A stretch of 64,000 nucleotides of DNA from Sweltsa coloradensis (taxonomy: Eukaryota; Arthropoda; Insecta; Plecoptera; Chloroperlidae), in NCBI GenBank assembly GCA_024449915.1, contig JAMZAV010001734.1:1-64000 (forward strand), written 5' to 3'. Below are positions 32,438-44,169 of the stretch, piece after piece (position 1 is the first letter of the stretch; every line of letters starts with the position of its first letter). Made by a program: the position numbers and the translations under genes. Below the pieces are notes generated by a model. That model did not search any database and was not told the DNA's origin. It saw nothing but the letters and a program-made list of their open reading frames with translations.

Positions 32438-35400
32438 TTAATCGGTTTGAACATACATGATTTTTCTAAAACGATATAAAATCCCTTATGTTTTCCATGG
32501 CTATTGAAAATTTGGGGTTTATCATGTATTCTAACTTTTTTTAAGTGGCTATGTTAAACTGTAAAGTTCCATTAATTCCTCATTTACCATTAGTTGTGCT
32601 AGTTACAACCCAAACATTTAGGGTTTTAGTAGAATCGAAAAAAGATCCTAACTTTAAAAAAGATGCTAAATTATAAATTAAATGCGTATCTCAGACATAA
32701 ACTTTTGAAACCTACCTAATGTGGCTAAATAGATAGAAAATCTCGTGCAGGTGGAGAAGTTTTTAGCGACACTAGCAACAACAGCAAAACAACAACGCTT
32801 ACTTCACTTTTACACCTGATAATAAAAATATCATCATTCATTTGCACAAGTAGCTTCTATTGTAGATCCGTAACAAGGAAATTTACTGTCTACCATTTGC
32901 TAGCAGGCTTCGTGGAAAAAAAAACTTTCGTCTGCAGCCTGCTACCCTACTGAAGGTTTTTGGTCGTCTGTTAGTGACGTCACTTTCGTTAAATAAGTCC
33001 ACTAGGCCCAGTAGACAAGTTTTGGAACATGAAGCTTTTGACACACACCCATGGGCAGAGAGGAGGGTTTGGGGTATTTGTACACCCCGCTGATGGCTGA
33101 TTTTGTACTATGCTAACTTCGAAGTTGTGATGGGGGATAAACGTTTGCCCTTCTCGCGCTAGCAATATAAGTTTACTAGACAGATGAGCGAGTACTTATA
33201 TAGTGGCTTCCAGCGAAAGAATGCAGATGGCTCGAAATTGTTTTCCCAAACCATAACAACTTTGTTAAACTCTATTCACGCTAGCTCAGCGGGAATCTAG
33301 CACAGATAATTTTGCTTTGTGTTTGTAAATGTATATCTTTTTTCATACACAAAGGGGGACATTCCATTTACCGCGCTTTCTACAACCCCACCACTCCCAA
33401 AGCATCTGCATTCTTTCATTGGAGCTAGTATAACCTGATAATAATTTACTAGACCAGTGGAAGAACATGGGGGTGCCAAATAAATTGATAATAATAATAT
33501 TATATTCTTTCTTAAAATGGTGCATTGCCGTTTTGAGTTAAATAAGAAGAAGTACACGAGTATCGATGATGGTATGATGGTGGTGGGATGATGGTGGTGG
33601 TGGGAAAGGTTTTACATTATCTAAAGAACCATTTGGGAATATTAATTTTTATATTCGTATTTATACCCGATTTTTAAATATTGTTATTATTTCGAAGGTT
33701 ATTAATGATGATGTGTACATGACAATAGGGAAGGCTCCCCGGGTTTAGATATTAGCATGGTGTACAGAATCAGCAGATTTTTCACTTAAAACACCATCGC
33801 GTAGTTTATAAAATCCAAAGTAAATACTTTATATTCCACGAGGTACAAAGGTTTTTTTCGTTTTTTCTTTCCCGCGCTTTTATTGTGAAAAGACGTGTGA
33901 CGTCATAACCTTGTAGACAGCGATGTTTATGAATTACATTGACCACGGTCTTTTAGATCACTAAGCAAAAATTCGTTCGGCCGTTCACCAGCTCGTGTTA
34001 AAACAATAGTTCATTGTTACATTTATTTTTAAATTTACTTATAAACCCCTAACGTTTTTTAAACTAAACACAAATTTGCAAATGTAATGTCTTGTTATAC
34101 AAAACATTGTTAGTACAAAGACACAAAATTTTATTACAAAAGGGCTTCTATAAGCAAAGTAAATCAGCAAAAAATGCTGTTAATCAATGAGTACACTGTT
34201 GATTGGTTGTAGGGTTATGACGTATTACCATGTTTTTCTACATTATTACGTGTAAAAACACTCAGCTCACTTTTATGACTGAAAATATTTAATAGATAAG
34301 GTAAATTTTATATTTGTGTAATCAGAAACTGTCCTTGAATATAGTAGAATAGAATTAACAACTTTGTTTCTTCTCTATTGTAACTTTAAAACAGATTTTT
34401 TAATTCAAGTTTTCTTTCTTACATAGTACTATACACGATTTATTAGCGGTATTCTGATTCCGAAAGTAACTGAATTTATTATGACCAACGGCATTTCTAA
34501 CTAAAAGTCTTTAAGGAAGTTTCATCAGTTAAAGTTTCGTTTAGTCGTATAAAAACCCTTGAACATTCCTGTATACATCTCTTACAAATATACTCTCACC
34601 GTAGACTTGAAAAATAACAAATTATTTCTGGACACGTTTCCAAACGATCACTATTTATTTAAGCTTTTATGAAACATACGTCGCGAAAAAGACATTTCTG
34701 TACTAAGCTCCTTTAAGGTGAAATACGTTTATTTTCCAGCTCATACTTCTCCTTCAGTTGGCAATTCTGACAACTGGAATAAACTAGCGATACAAAGTAG
34801 GAATATGTCAACTCGATGACGTATGATGTACTTTATTTTAGTCGAGTTCTAAAATCGTGAGAGTCGAATCACCCGAGAGAATTCAAATGACTCGCTAGGT
34901 AGAGTTTTATTTAGTATCCTCGTAGGACGTGAGTCAAAGTTTATCACGAATCTCATAAATAGTGAAACATTTATCAGTTTTAAAGGAATTTATATAAAAC
35001 ATAGAATTTAAATTGCAATTTACATATAGTATCTGGAGTGGCAAAGATGATTAACTTTAAAAGCAGTTTTAAATTGTTCAGGGTTTATGGTAACAATAAA
35101 AACAACAATCTAGCTAGTGAGATGATTGGTTATGTAGAATGAAATATATAATATTAAGATTTTTAAATGTGTTCATTTTCAAAATAAACAGTGGGTCTAG
35201 TTTTTAATTCGTAAAACCGTATTTATTTCGAGAGTATAAAAGAGTAATTCATCTATTATATGAATATTTTTGTGAATATTTTTCGTAAAGCTGGTTAAAC
35301 GGGATTCAATGTAAATAGAACTTGGTGTTATATTTTATTTTTCATATTCTTTATTACACGTACACGTTTTATGAGTTGACTTGACGTTAAATAAAAAAAA

Positions 35401-35825
35401 ACGGTAAATCTAGTCACACGAAGTTTGTATGCTACGGCTAGAAAAATTCCAATATCGGCAGAAGTGTGTAAAAATCGCATTTTGGGATTGAGAATTCAGC
35501 TTTTACATTTTTAAATTGGTGTCCATTAAATATTTTGTATAATTTATTTGTGTACATTTTTCGGAAACCATTTCATGTAAAAATATCTATAGAAAGTGAA
35601 GCAGATTAAACATTTAATAGATTTAATAGAATAGGTAAAAATACATGGAATCTTCAACACAATAGACAAACCTCCTATTAAAATACAAACTATTTGTATT
35701 GCATTTAGAAATCAGGTTAACCGAAGTAGCATGCATCTAAAAAGCTTATTTTACTCATTTCGAAAGAACAATTATCAATATTCATCAAACGGATGAAAAT
35801 GTCTTGACAGTTTTTAAAATGTTCA
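32438..35825. other. Unassigned AT-rich DNA
   Basis: A short (GGTGGT/ATG)n patch lies at 33568-33605. No repeat families shared with the rest of the window and no recognisable protein. Confidence 0.4.
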
Positions 35826-35827
35826 AA

Positions 35828-35850
35828 TTTGGTGGAGGTGCCGGGTTAGC
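35828..35850 (+). repeat. Isolated 5' tip of repeat E
   Basis: TTTGGTGGAGGTGCCGGGTT without the E body. Other isolated tips or near-tips occur at 37521-37541 (minus), 38912-38932 and 51164-51180. Confidence 0.6.
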
Positions 35851-36024
35851 GGATTTTATTTGTAACTTGTAGTTTGCTGCTGCAATTGCTTATTTATTTA
35901 CATTTCTATTGAAACTCTACAACAAAATGATCATTTTAAATACATAACAATATGATGCTTGTATTTTTAATGTAAACCTAATTAGACTATAGAGTCCTTT
36001 ACAACTCAACTCATTAACACATCA

Positions 36025-37143
36025 TTGGATGAGCGAAAACGAAGACTTCAATTTCAACCGACCCCCCCAAAAAAATTAGCTCAGGTGTTTTTTTTTTTTT
36101 TTTTTTTTTTCGGTTGTTTGTTTCGCTCTCTACCCGGGCAAACGGCATATCCCGATCTTGATGAAAATTTGAGGGGACCTTCGAAATTCTGAACTTAGAG
36201 GTGGGATTGGTTTTTTGGGCACAATCGAAGAAATATTTCTCATGAATATCGTACTTTTACGATTTTTTTCGATTTTTAGTGCGATATTTTCGTGCCCTTT
36301 GGGCCGATTCTGACCAAACGGGTGGGGCTACAATAGTCATAATATACATGAACTTAAGGTTATGGTGATGTAGTACCTATGAACAAAAAGTTGAAAAAGT
36401 TTAAAACAGAATCCATAGAAATAAAGCTTTGAATATAAGTTTTTTACGGTTTAGTGCGATATTTTCGTGACATTTGGGACGAGTCTTACCAAATGGGTGG
36501 GGCTACAACGGTCATATTATACATGGACATTAAAGTTATGGTGATGTAGTACCTTTTGAAAGAAAAAGTTGTAAAAGTTAGCTAGAAATCCATAGAAATA
36601 AAGCTTTTATTATAAGTTTTTTTTACGGTTTAGTGGGGATATTTTCGTGCCATTTGGGCCGATTGTGACCCAAACGGGTGAGGCTACAACGTTCATATTT
36701 AACAATGGACATTAAGGTTATGGTGATGTAGTACCTTATGAAACAAAAAAGTTGAAAAAATAGCCAGAATCCATAGAAATAAAGCTTTTAATATAAGTTT
36801 TTTACGGTTTAGTACGATATTTTTCGTGTCATTTGGGCCGATTATGACCAAACGGGTGGGGCTACAACGTTCATATTAAACATGGACCCTAAGGTTTATG
36901 GTGATGAAAACAAAAAGTTGAAAAGTTAGCCAGAATCCATAGAAATAAAGTTTTTAATATAAGTTTTTTACGGTAAAATATAATACCAAGTGACAAAAAA
37001 ACAATAGAAACTTGACAACAATCACCTACAATGCATAGGCAGAAAATCAAAGCACTTGCAAAAAAGTAAAAGATATCCCACGCAAACCAAAAACTCAAAA
37101 AAGCTCACCCATCAAAGCGGCGGGACTTTAGCGTTTTCCTAGT
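36025..37143 (+). mobile_element. Helentron-like element HEL1, copy e, with 4-unit array
   Basis: 5' TTGGATGAGCGAAAACGAAG, 3' GGCGGGACTTTAGCG then TTTTCCTAGT. Between 36268 and about 36980 are four consecutive units of about 178 bp, each with GATATTTTCGTG, AAACGGGTGGGGCTACAACG, TTATGGTGATGTAGTACC and CCATAGAAATAAAGC. The last unit is shortened. Copy b (10540-11114) has only one such unit. Internal minisatellites are a known trait of Helentron-derived elements. Confidence 0.85.
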
Positions 37144-37149
37144 AGTAAA

Positions 37150-37400
37150 AATATTATTTACTACAATTCAAAAATTAAAAAAGTCCACCCTAACCGGTAA
37201 TCGAACCACGAATCTCCCGCATTCCAGACAGGCGTCTTAACCACTAGACCATCAGGAGAGGTACATTCTAAGCTCTGAATTGTAGTTGCATCATACATCT
37301 GAATGGAATTTTTTAATTTCTGAATTGTAGAAAATAATAACAATTACACCTACGGGAGTGCATGTTTCCCGACTTACCAAATCGAGAAATAGTAAAAATA
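37150..37400 (-). mobile_element. SINE-2 copy with inverted arms
   Basis: A minus-strand tRNA-like head (GATGGTCTAGTGGTTAAGAC as A-box side and GTGGTTCGATTACCGG as B-box side) sits between CTACAATTCAAAAATTAAAA and its inverse TTTAATTTCTGAATTGTAG. An AATTACACCTACGGGAGTG block and ACCAAATCGAGAAATAG tail follow on the plus strand. Confidence 0.75.
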
Positions 37401-37520
37401 GTAATTGAATAGTAATTTAATTAATGTATTTGAATATTTCATAAAATTAATGTTTTTTAAATTTACATTTACATTACGTTCCATTATTATATAAATCCCT
37501 CTGTACACTTTTATTACAGT

Positions 37521-37545
37521 TTAGTCAACCCGGCACCTCCACCAA
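37521..37545 (-). repeat. Isolated 5' tip of repeat E
   Basis: AACCCGGCACCTCCACCAAC on the plus strand, the inverse of the E 5' tip. No E body adjoins. Confidence 0.6.
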
Positions 37546-37785
37546 CGATATGTCAATTTTTATCTTGTCTAACTTTGGGGAAATACAAGTTTCCAGAGGT
37601 TGGTAAACGATTTATTGTTTTAATTAGGACTAGTGTTTTCAGAATATCATAAATTTAAATTTATCTGAAACGGTCCAGTGAAGTCGGACAAAATAACATA
37701 ATTATAGTGTAAAATTGATTTCAAATCAAATGTCGTATTCAACAATGAGCAACAACAGTAAATACATAAATATTGATATTGGTTG

Positions 37786-37978
37786 ACAACATTGAGGGGA
37801 AAGAACATCAAGACGTCGGGTGGTTGTTGTCTTATGTCATCGAAACAGGTAGAACATGCGTGGAATATTGTTAATAAATTCTATTTCATATACAGTCTCG
37901 ACTTTTATCAAACAAACCGTGCTGATAAAAAAGAAAACTGACCGAGGCTGCTTTAATAACATTAACTGAAACTTGCAT
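37786..37978 (+). pseudogene. Penelope-like element GIY-YIG relic, copy 2
   Basis: Nucleotide homologue of 59960-60125. It shares AACATTGAG, TCTTATGTCATCGAAAC, AGAACATGCGTGGAATATTG and GAGGCTGCTTTAATAACATT. In intact elements this region is the C-terminal GIY-YIG endonuclease (conserved leucine/glutamate-rich LxEHAW and EAxxIxL parts). Here several in-frame stops and small indels interrupt it, for example after CVEYC, so it is more decayed than copy 1. The GIY-YIG core itself is missing upstream. Confidence 0.6.
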
Positions 37979-38251
37979 AAGCCAGAGCCAACCTAGTACT
38001 GTACCTATAACCGTACAATGTGGATAACTTTAATTTAATTGAAAATACCTTTTTCCTCGATTCGACAACGAAAAGAGCTATTTGGTATGCTTAATATTAT
38101 GCCTAGATTCGCTATTGGTGTCTGTTTATTTTGATGTTTTTTTATAATAATATTTGTTTTCAAAATAATCAGAATAGTGAAATTGCCGTCGATTTCCGAA
38201 ACGTATCTTTTATAGAAAATGATGAAGAATGTTATCCACTCAAAATTATTT

Positions 38252-38362
38252 TTGTATACAGGGTTAGCTTGGTCGCTTTGGTTTACTGTCCCCCACTGAA
38301 AATCAGTTACGGCCTAACTTAGTGGGTAGGCTCGTAATAAAAATGTATGTATTTTATTTATT
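38252..38362 (+). mobile_element. SINE-1 3' end
   Basis: CAGGGTTAGCTTGGTCGCTT, TGTCCCCCACTGAAAATCAG, TAGTGGGTAGGCTCGTAATA and an ATTTATTTA tail. 5'-truncated. The palindromic core has decayed to CAGTTACGGCCTAACTTAG. Confidence 0.85.
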
Positions 38363-38364
38363 TA

Positions 38365-40495
38365 TTTTGTTGTTTATCTTCATATAAATTAACTTAGTAT
38401 TTAATTATTGAACCATATTAAGCCAATTGTAACAACTATTTCTAGTTTATTAATTTGATTCCGAAAAAAATTAAGTCACTTTTGTTATTTTATAAATAGT
38501 GGAGATTTTCTAGGTGTTCAAATAACGAGAATGATTGCTTTGAGACTTCATACATGGGTGATTTAATTCAGACCTTTTACAAACATTTTGATGTTTAATA
38601 CTGATTCTTTATACTCTAATAAATGTTTATGTCGTTTCTAGCGTGGAATAAATATTTTTTCAAAGAAATAAAATCTATGAAAAAAAATATATTCTAAGAA
38701 ATAAACAGGGTTTTGCGAATGATATGATATTACGTTTTGTTTCTTCTTTCGAAAACTTATAAAGCCTAAAAAAACAATTTTTCCCATAGTCAAATTTTTG
38801 TTACGCAAGTGAACATACGACCTCAACAAATATTCTAAGAATGTGAGACCTGAAAGAAGCTTCAAGAAATACTGGAATAACGAAAGTCGATAAAAGATGT
38901 TTATCGACATTTTGGTGGATGCGCCGGGTATTTACTCGCTTTCCGAATATCTGGCTTGACGGAGTGCTTGCGATGCTTTGTGTCCTATGATATGTCCCGG
39001 CTTCCAATAACTGTGAGGCGGGCGTTATATAGACCCTGTACAGACGTGACATCCCCTTTAAACCACGCACTACAGAAGTCGTGCTTGTAATTCTGAAGCG
39101 TGGCTAAAGTTGGATCGTCGTAAGATCAAGGACGAGTGATTGTGTTTTGTGTTCTTCTTATAAATTAGCTTTCTAAGAATAATAATATATTATTTCAATT
39201 TTTATGACAATAATTGCTGAAAGACACGTTAAAAAAATACAAAGAGTGCAAATCGTGTAAATATTGCATACATTTTTATACAACATTGCACTTTAAACGA
39301 TAATAATAATCATATCAACGAATTGTTTTGAATCCTCGTATTCGGATAATAATATTATAATGAAATAATTTATGATTGCATGAAAAATGAAATATAATAA
39401 AATAATTATGAGTAATTAGTGTAGTGCATGCTTAAAAATAATAAATACAAATGAATTCTTAAATCATCAATCTTGATGTGCAAGCAATGTAGCAATAATG
39501 GGTATTAGAGTTTCATCAAGTGTGTAATAAGAGGCAAAGAAAGTAAGTTTGTTTTGAACATGCAACTTATCAATTAAGTGAGAAGGTTAGTAAATTAGAA
39601 GTAAGTAATTGTTATAGAGGTATATATGGTGTAGAGATTTTTTTTGCAATTTATGTTTTTGATGCTAAGTCGGTGAACATTTATTTAGTACAACGCTACA
39701 AAGTACTAATTTTACTTAAAAAAATGTTTTACCATACATATTAAGAACTATGTTAAGCAATGGATTCTAACGTTTTATGTGGCTATTGAATTGAAATGTT
39801 CCTATGATTCATCTTTTACATTAGAATTGCAAGAAACACCCAACATTCAGTGTTTTGATAAAAAGGAAAAAATGCTACAAAATGCTAAATTTGAAAAAAT
39901 AAATGTTACCTTCTAAATTAAATGCTTAATTAAATGCTAAAAACGTATATGTATTAAAATATAAATTAACGTATTTATATTGAATTCAACTAATTCAGTT
40001 TGGCCGTATGTTCACCGCCAGGCGTAGCAATGCCTAGACGCCCAGCAACTAGCTATGGTGCATGAAAAGAATTGCTGAACGAACTGAGTGGCAGGTAGAA
40101 GTGAACACGCGCATGTGGTAGAAGCCGAGCTACAGGCTACACCGCCAATATATTTACATTCATTGCTCGCGGTCTGTGGCTTAGCACGTTCAGGCCAGGC
40201 GTTCTACACTATAACAAACTACGTTTACCCCATTCGTCCTTTAAAAGAAAAAAATAGCCTAAAACTATAAAGGTTTACATGCATCATTTCCAAAAATTAA
40301 AAGTATGTGTATTTACAAATTTAAGTTTATTAGAAAATATTTTACTTGTGCTACAAAATCTGTTTAAAAGGGTAAACTAATTACACTTTAAAATTAATTT
40401 TCAAAACAACAAATTCTCTAAAGCTTTTAATTAAAATATGATTAGGGAGGAAATATTCGTTAACAAACTCTCAAGGTATAATTAATGTTTACTTT
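38365..40495. other. Unassigned AT-rich DNA
   Basis: A weak E-tip match (GGTGGATGCGCCGGGTA) lies at 38913. Frames at 38638-39070 have no domain. Nothing else recognised. Confidence 0.4.
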
Positions 40496-40496
40496 C

Positions 40497-40547
40497 ACAA
40501 CTGAGTGGGTAGCCTCTAAATATACAATTATTTATTTATTTATTTAT
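40497..40547 (+). mobile_element. SINE-1 extreme 3' end
   Basis: ACTGAGTGGGTAGCCTCTAA followed by an ATTTATTTATTTA tail. Only about 50 bp are retained. Confidence 0.7.
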
Positions 40548-40549
40548 GG

Positions 40550-42270
40550 AATATAATTTTGTTCGAAAAGCACCAGATTATCACAGATTATTCAATGAAT
40601 CTAGTTAAACATAACGTGTATTCGAAGACGTGATTTCTTTTGATCTTGGAATTTACATTTCCATTAAATTGATATTTATAGATATTTTCGTTATTATTCA
40701 AATTATTTTGCTATATTTTGCGTGTTTCTATAATTTTCAGTAAAATCACAGTTAAATGTATCGATAAAAGTTTTTATTTAATAAAACTAAAAAAAAAATC
40801 AAAGAATTTTAAAAATTTACTTATATTATTAAAATGTATTTGCCGGCCTTATTTGCAAGTATACATAGGTGTAGCACGAAATAAACCATTCTATTAGCTA
40901 AACTATATATAACACCACCAGTTTTATTTGAAAAGTACTAACGAGATTTTATATAGTTCTGCGCACCTTAAAAATTATTTTGTTTTTTCATAAAAACAGC
41001 GATTGTGTACACATTTGTAATTAAGCAAGAAGGTACTTTAAGATGAAGTCAAAAACCTAATCTAAACGTTAACGAGCTGGCTTCAATTTGATAGAGTGGT
41101 TTATACTTTATTTAGTAATCTTTTTCTAAAATCAAACAAAACGTTTGCAATGATTAAACTCATCCTAGAGAGGGTTTTATCTAAGCTAACTAGTTAGTGA
41201 ATCGCTAGACGCCAGACGGGCAATGTATAAATGTCTGGGATTTACAGGATTTCCTTGATGAATTTATGTCGTCAAACATTACATCTGTGCAGATTTGCTT
41301 CTGTTTTAAACTGAACTTCTTCAGTACATGTGAATGCTTAACGTGTTATTTACACGCATTTTTAAATATAAGATAAAGTATTTTGAAGTGTTTTATTATG
41401 AAAAATTAGCAATGAGTAAAATAGGGGTAATTAAAAAAGTTATATTAATGCATACGTATTATACAGTTATTGCAGTTGCCTCAATGCGGCTTTTTAAGAA
41501 TCCAATACGCATATTGTAAAATACATATTACAAGACAAAAGACAAACTACACCATACCTCGAGAAATACAAAAAATAGCGTTTTTACCAAATAAATAACA
41601 GTTTTTCGTGCAATATAGTAGGATTGGTTTAAATAGTTTTTAATAAGTGTAGATTGGAAATATCTATAGCCAAGCATGATAACCAAAATTACGTTTTAAA
41701 GTTACGAATAAATCTCTAGCAGTGTGTTCACGAAAGTCAAAAGTAACATTTCACCTCGGAGTCGTCATGATGTATTTAACTAAAAGCTATCTTCAGTGGA
41801 AACCAACAATTTTGCATCACACCTTAGGGGGGGAGGGGGGGGGGGGGGGGGCAAAAATGTTATCAAGAGCTGCTCTCTCACTGCTGCAGTGGTGAATAGA
41901 CATTTTAAATTATGACTACTTCATGATGTTAGTACACATCACATGAAAAACACGAAACATTTGATAATGCAACAAGCGGGCCTAGCGTTTAAGTGTTGTG
42001 GCTTTTACAATCTGACTTTGTTTCATTTACGGGGCATTTCCCGGGCAGAAATGAGCACACAGAGAAGAGTATGATTGTTAAACTGCTAGAGCAAGATCTC
42101 ATAAGATGTTCGGCGCGTTCTTATTTCTGCAGCCATACATCACTACATGTGGATAAAATGTTGTGGGTTTGCCAATATTGGATAAATTTTAACCACTATT
42201 ATAGCATATTTTTGAATGATTAAAAATCATTTAAAACATAAAAATTTCAATTTCATTCGCCAAAAAGTAT
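40550..42270. other. Unassigned AT-rich DNA
   Basis: Holds a poly-G tract at 41827-41851. No coding signal recognised. Confidence 0.4.
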
Positions 42271-42275
42271 AGCAA

Positions 42276-43049
42276 TTAGGCGCGTCGGAACGTTTTTTAT
42301 AAGGGGGGGGGGGCAAGTCCAGACTCAGTGAATGGTAATGGTAAACAAAACGCGATAAAAAAGTTGCTTTATATAGTATTTATGATACAAAGTTTGAGGG
42401 AGAAGTTACCGATATCAGAAATACACTTTTAAATGCGTAATTTCAATAGACTTAAAACGTATGTTTTAAATGTTGTTAGAGAAAATTGATACGACTAGCA
42501 TGTATATCATGTATTGCCGTGTCCATGGTGCTTGTTTAATGTTTATGTTACATATTTTTAGATAGAGATTTCACGGAGCAACCCGGAAAACACTACGCCT
42601 ATATTCATTCACTTTGATGAAATCCTCGGTCACCTCGTCGATATCAAGACTGTCCAAACGATCTTCATATGCATTGGTATAATACATAGATAATTCAGAT
42701 CCTTTTTGGCTCAATTTAATCTTTAACACCAATAAACACGAAAACACTACATACACACTTACACTTTACACTACACTACTTCACTTTACTTAAGAGGAAT
42801 AATTTTCCCACTTGCCACTTCGCTATAATTAGTCACTACACCACTCCAAAGATGACTGAACGTATAACGATGAGACACGAGCGAACCAAAGCCCAACTTG
42901 CGTCTGACAATAACTCTAGCTAATCATTCAAAGGGGTGTTTGGATTAGACTCGAGTCTAAAATCTGCCCCCCTATGCCCTCATAGCATGAAAGTTAGGGG
43001 GGCAATGCCCCCCTTGCCCCCCCCCCCCACTGTTCCGATGCCGCCTAAT
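42276..43049. mobile_element. TIR DNA transposon remnant, possibly hAT-like
   Basis: Left end ATTAGGCGCGTCGGAACG is followed by a G-run and GCAAGTCC. The right end is the inverse, TGTTCCGATGCCGCCTAAT, preceded by a C-run and GGGGGGCAATGCCCCCCTTG. Span about 774 bp. GC-rich imperfect TIRs with G-runs are seen in some animal hAT elements, so that call is tentative. I find no convincing 8-bp target duplication. It encloses the small frame at 42571-42756. Confidence 0.5.
42571..42756 (-). CDS. 61-residue hypothetical frame inside a TIR element
   Basis: Not recognised. The first residues MYVVFSCLLVLKIKLSQ look like a short hydrophobic leader. They are followed by an acidic region, YEDRLDSLDIDEVTEDF, and a short basic end, EYRRSVFRVAP, before a TGA. 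Codon use is balanced and the acidic segment is lower in complexity than random frames here, which is why it is listed. Because it lies inside inverted ends with G-runs (42276-43049), the simplest reading is a leftover of a transposase first exon. A captured host exon is an alternative. No splice sites were fixed. Confidence 0.25.
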   Translation of the reverse strand: MYVVFSCLLVLKIKLSQKGSELSMYYTNAYEDRLDSLDIDEVTEDFIKVNEYRRSVFRVAP

Positions 43050-43552
43050 GTTATTAATGTTATGTTACATGTTATTAAATTATATTAACGGTTAGCATTA
43101 TTTACTCTTATTAATGGTTAGAACATATTATTTATAAGTGTACTTATATGTTCCATTAAAGTGTTATTATTGTGTTCTTGCCTTAAATTATTATTAAACT
43201 GTAAGTTTTGTTTTTTGTACTGTACTAACAAAACAAAATAAACTACGTACAGCGCTAAACGCAAGAACGGAACTCACGCCAGTCCTTCAGTGCATGCACA
43301 CGTTAGTTCTCATACAGGCGAACACTTTTAGGTAAACTTTTAGGTAAATTGATCAGAGCAGCAATCTGACCGCAGTTCACACAAAATGTAGTTACGCCAT
43401 TATGTCTGGTTGCGTTGCTAATTCAAAGCTCTCAATCACTTACATAATGTAGACTCCGGTGCTGTAGTGATGGTACGTGAAGTCGAAACCGACGCCGCAT
43501 AGAACTGAAAGCAAAAGAGAGGAAGGTTGTTACTTTATGATTAATTTCTCAA

Positions 43553-43765
43553 TTTCATTAATCGGGAAACACTCCCGTAGGTGTAATTGATTTTATGTAA
43601 ATCAATCCAGAAATTAAAAATCCATCTCAGGGAGGTATCGGACCCCGGTCTCCCGATTGCCGGTCGAGAGCCTTACCCGTAAGCTACCGTGTCGAAACCC
43701 CGCTGAGATGGGATTTTATTAATTTCCGGATTGATTTACATAAAATTTTATGATTAATATCAATA
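43553..43765 (-). mobile_element. SINE-2 copy with inverted arms
   Basis: Arms ATGTAAATCAATCCAGAAAT (from 43597) and ATTTCCGGATTGATTTACAT enclose a minus-strand tRNA-like segment (GTAGCTTACGGGTAAGG and CGGGGTCCGATACC). The left side carries the inverse tail block CACTCCCGTAGGTGTAATT. The same architecture occurs at 37150-37400. Confidence 0.7.
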
Positions 43766-43799
43766 TTTCCTTTTGAGTTAGTAGTAAAAACTTCTTGCA

Positions 43800-44026
43800 G
43801 ATAAATATCACAATCAATGCAGAAGGTCCAGGGTTCGATTCCCACTTTCAGCTTGATTGATCGGTGTTTCCTATTTATATATGCAGATCTCTTAGGTCAT
43901 TGTTCGGTCATGATGTCGGCGCCTACAGGGTTGGCTTGGTCGGCTTTAAATTTAATGTCCCCCCACTGAAAATTAGTTCAGTGACTGAGTGGATGAGTAA
44001 ATAATACGAATGTATTTATTTTTTAA
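43800..44026 (+). mobile_element. SINE-1, short form
   Basis: The B-box CCAGGGTTCGATTCCC is joined directly to CAGCTTGATTGATCGGTGTT, skipping the roughly 200-bp middle present at 62750-62900. It then reads TGTCGGCGCCTACAGGG, CCACTGAAAATTAGTTC and a TTTATTTTT tail. This defines a deletion subfamily of about 220 bp. Confidence 0.8.
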
Positions 44027-44069
44027 CTATTTTGTGTAAAACAAGTTTATTAGTAGTAGTTTTTCGGGA

Positions 44070-44168
44070 GCAAAGCTCGGCTGTTTAGCCATCCATCTGT
44101 GCGTGTGTCAAGTTTTACTATAAAAATCGAACATGACCTGTGATTGACATGCGTCTCTGTCGATATTG
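44070..44168 (-). repeat. Dispersed repeat E, copy 6
   Basis: Reverse orientation: ATCCATCTGTGCGTGTGTCA, ACTATAAAAATCGAACATGA and CCTGTGATTGACATGCG correspond to the E blocks with CAGACGGACGG and TGTTCGGTTTTTATCG. Confidence 0.7.
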
Positions 44169-44169
44169 C

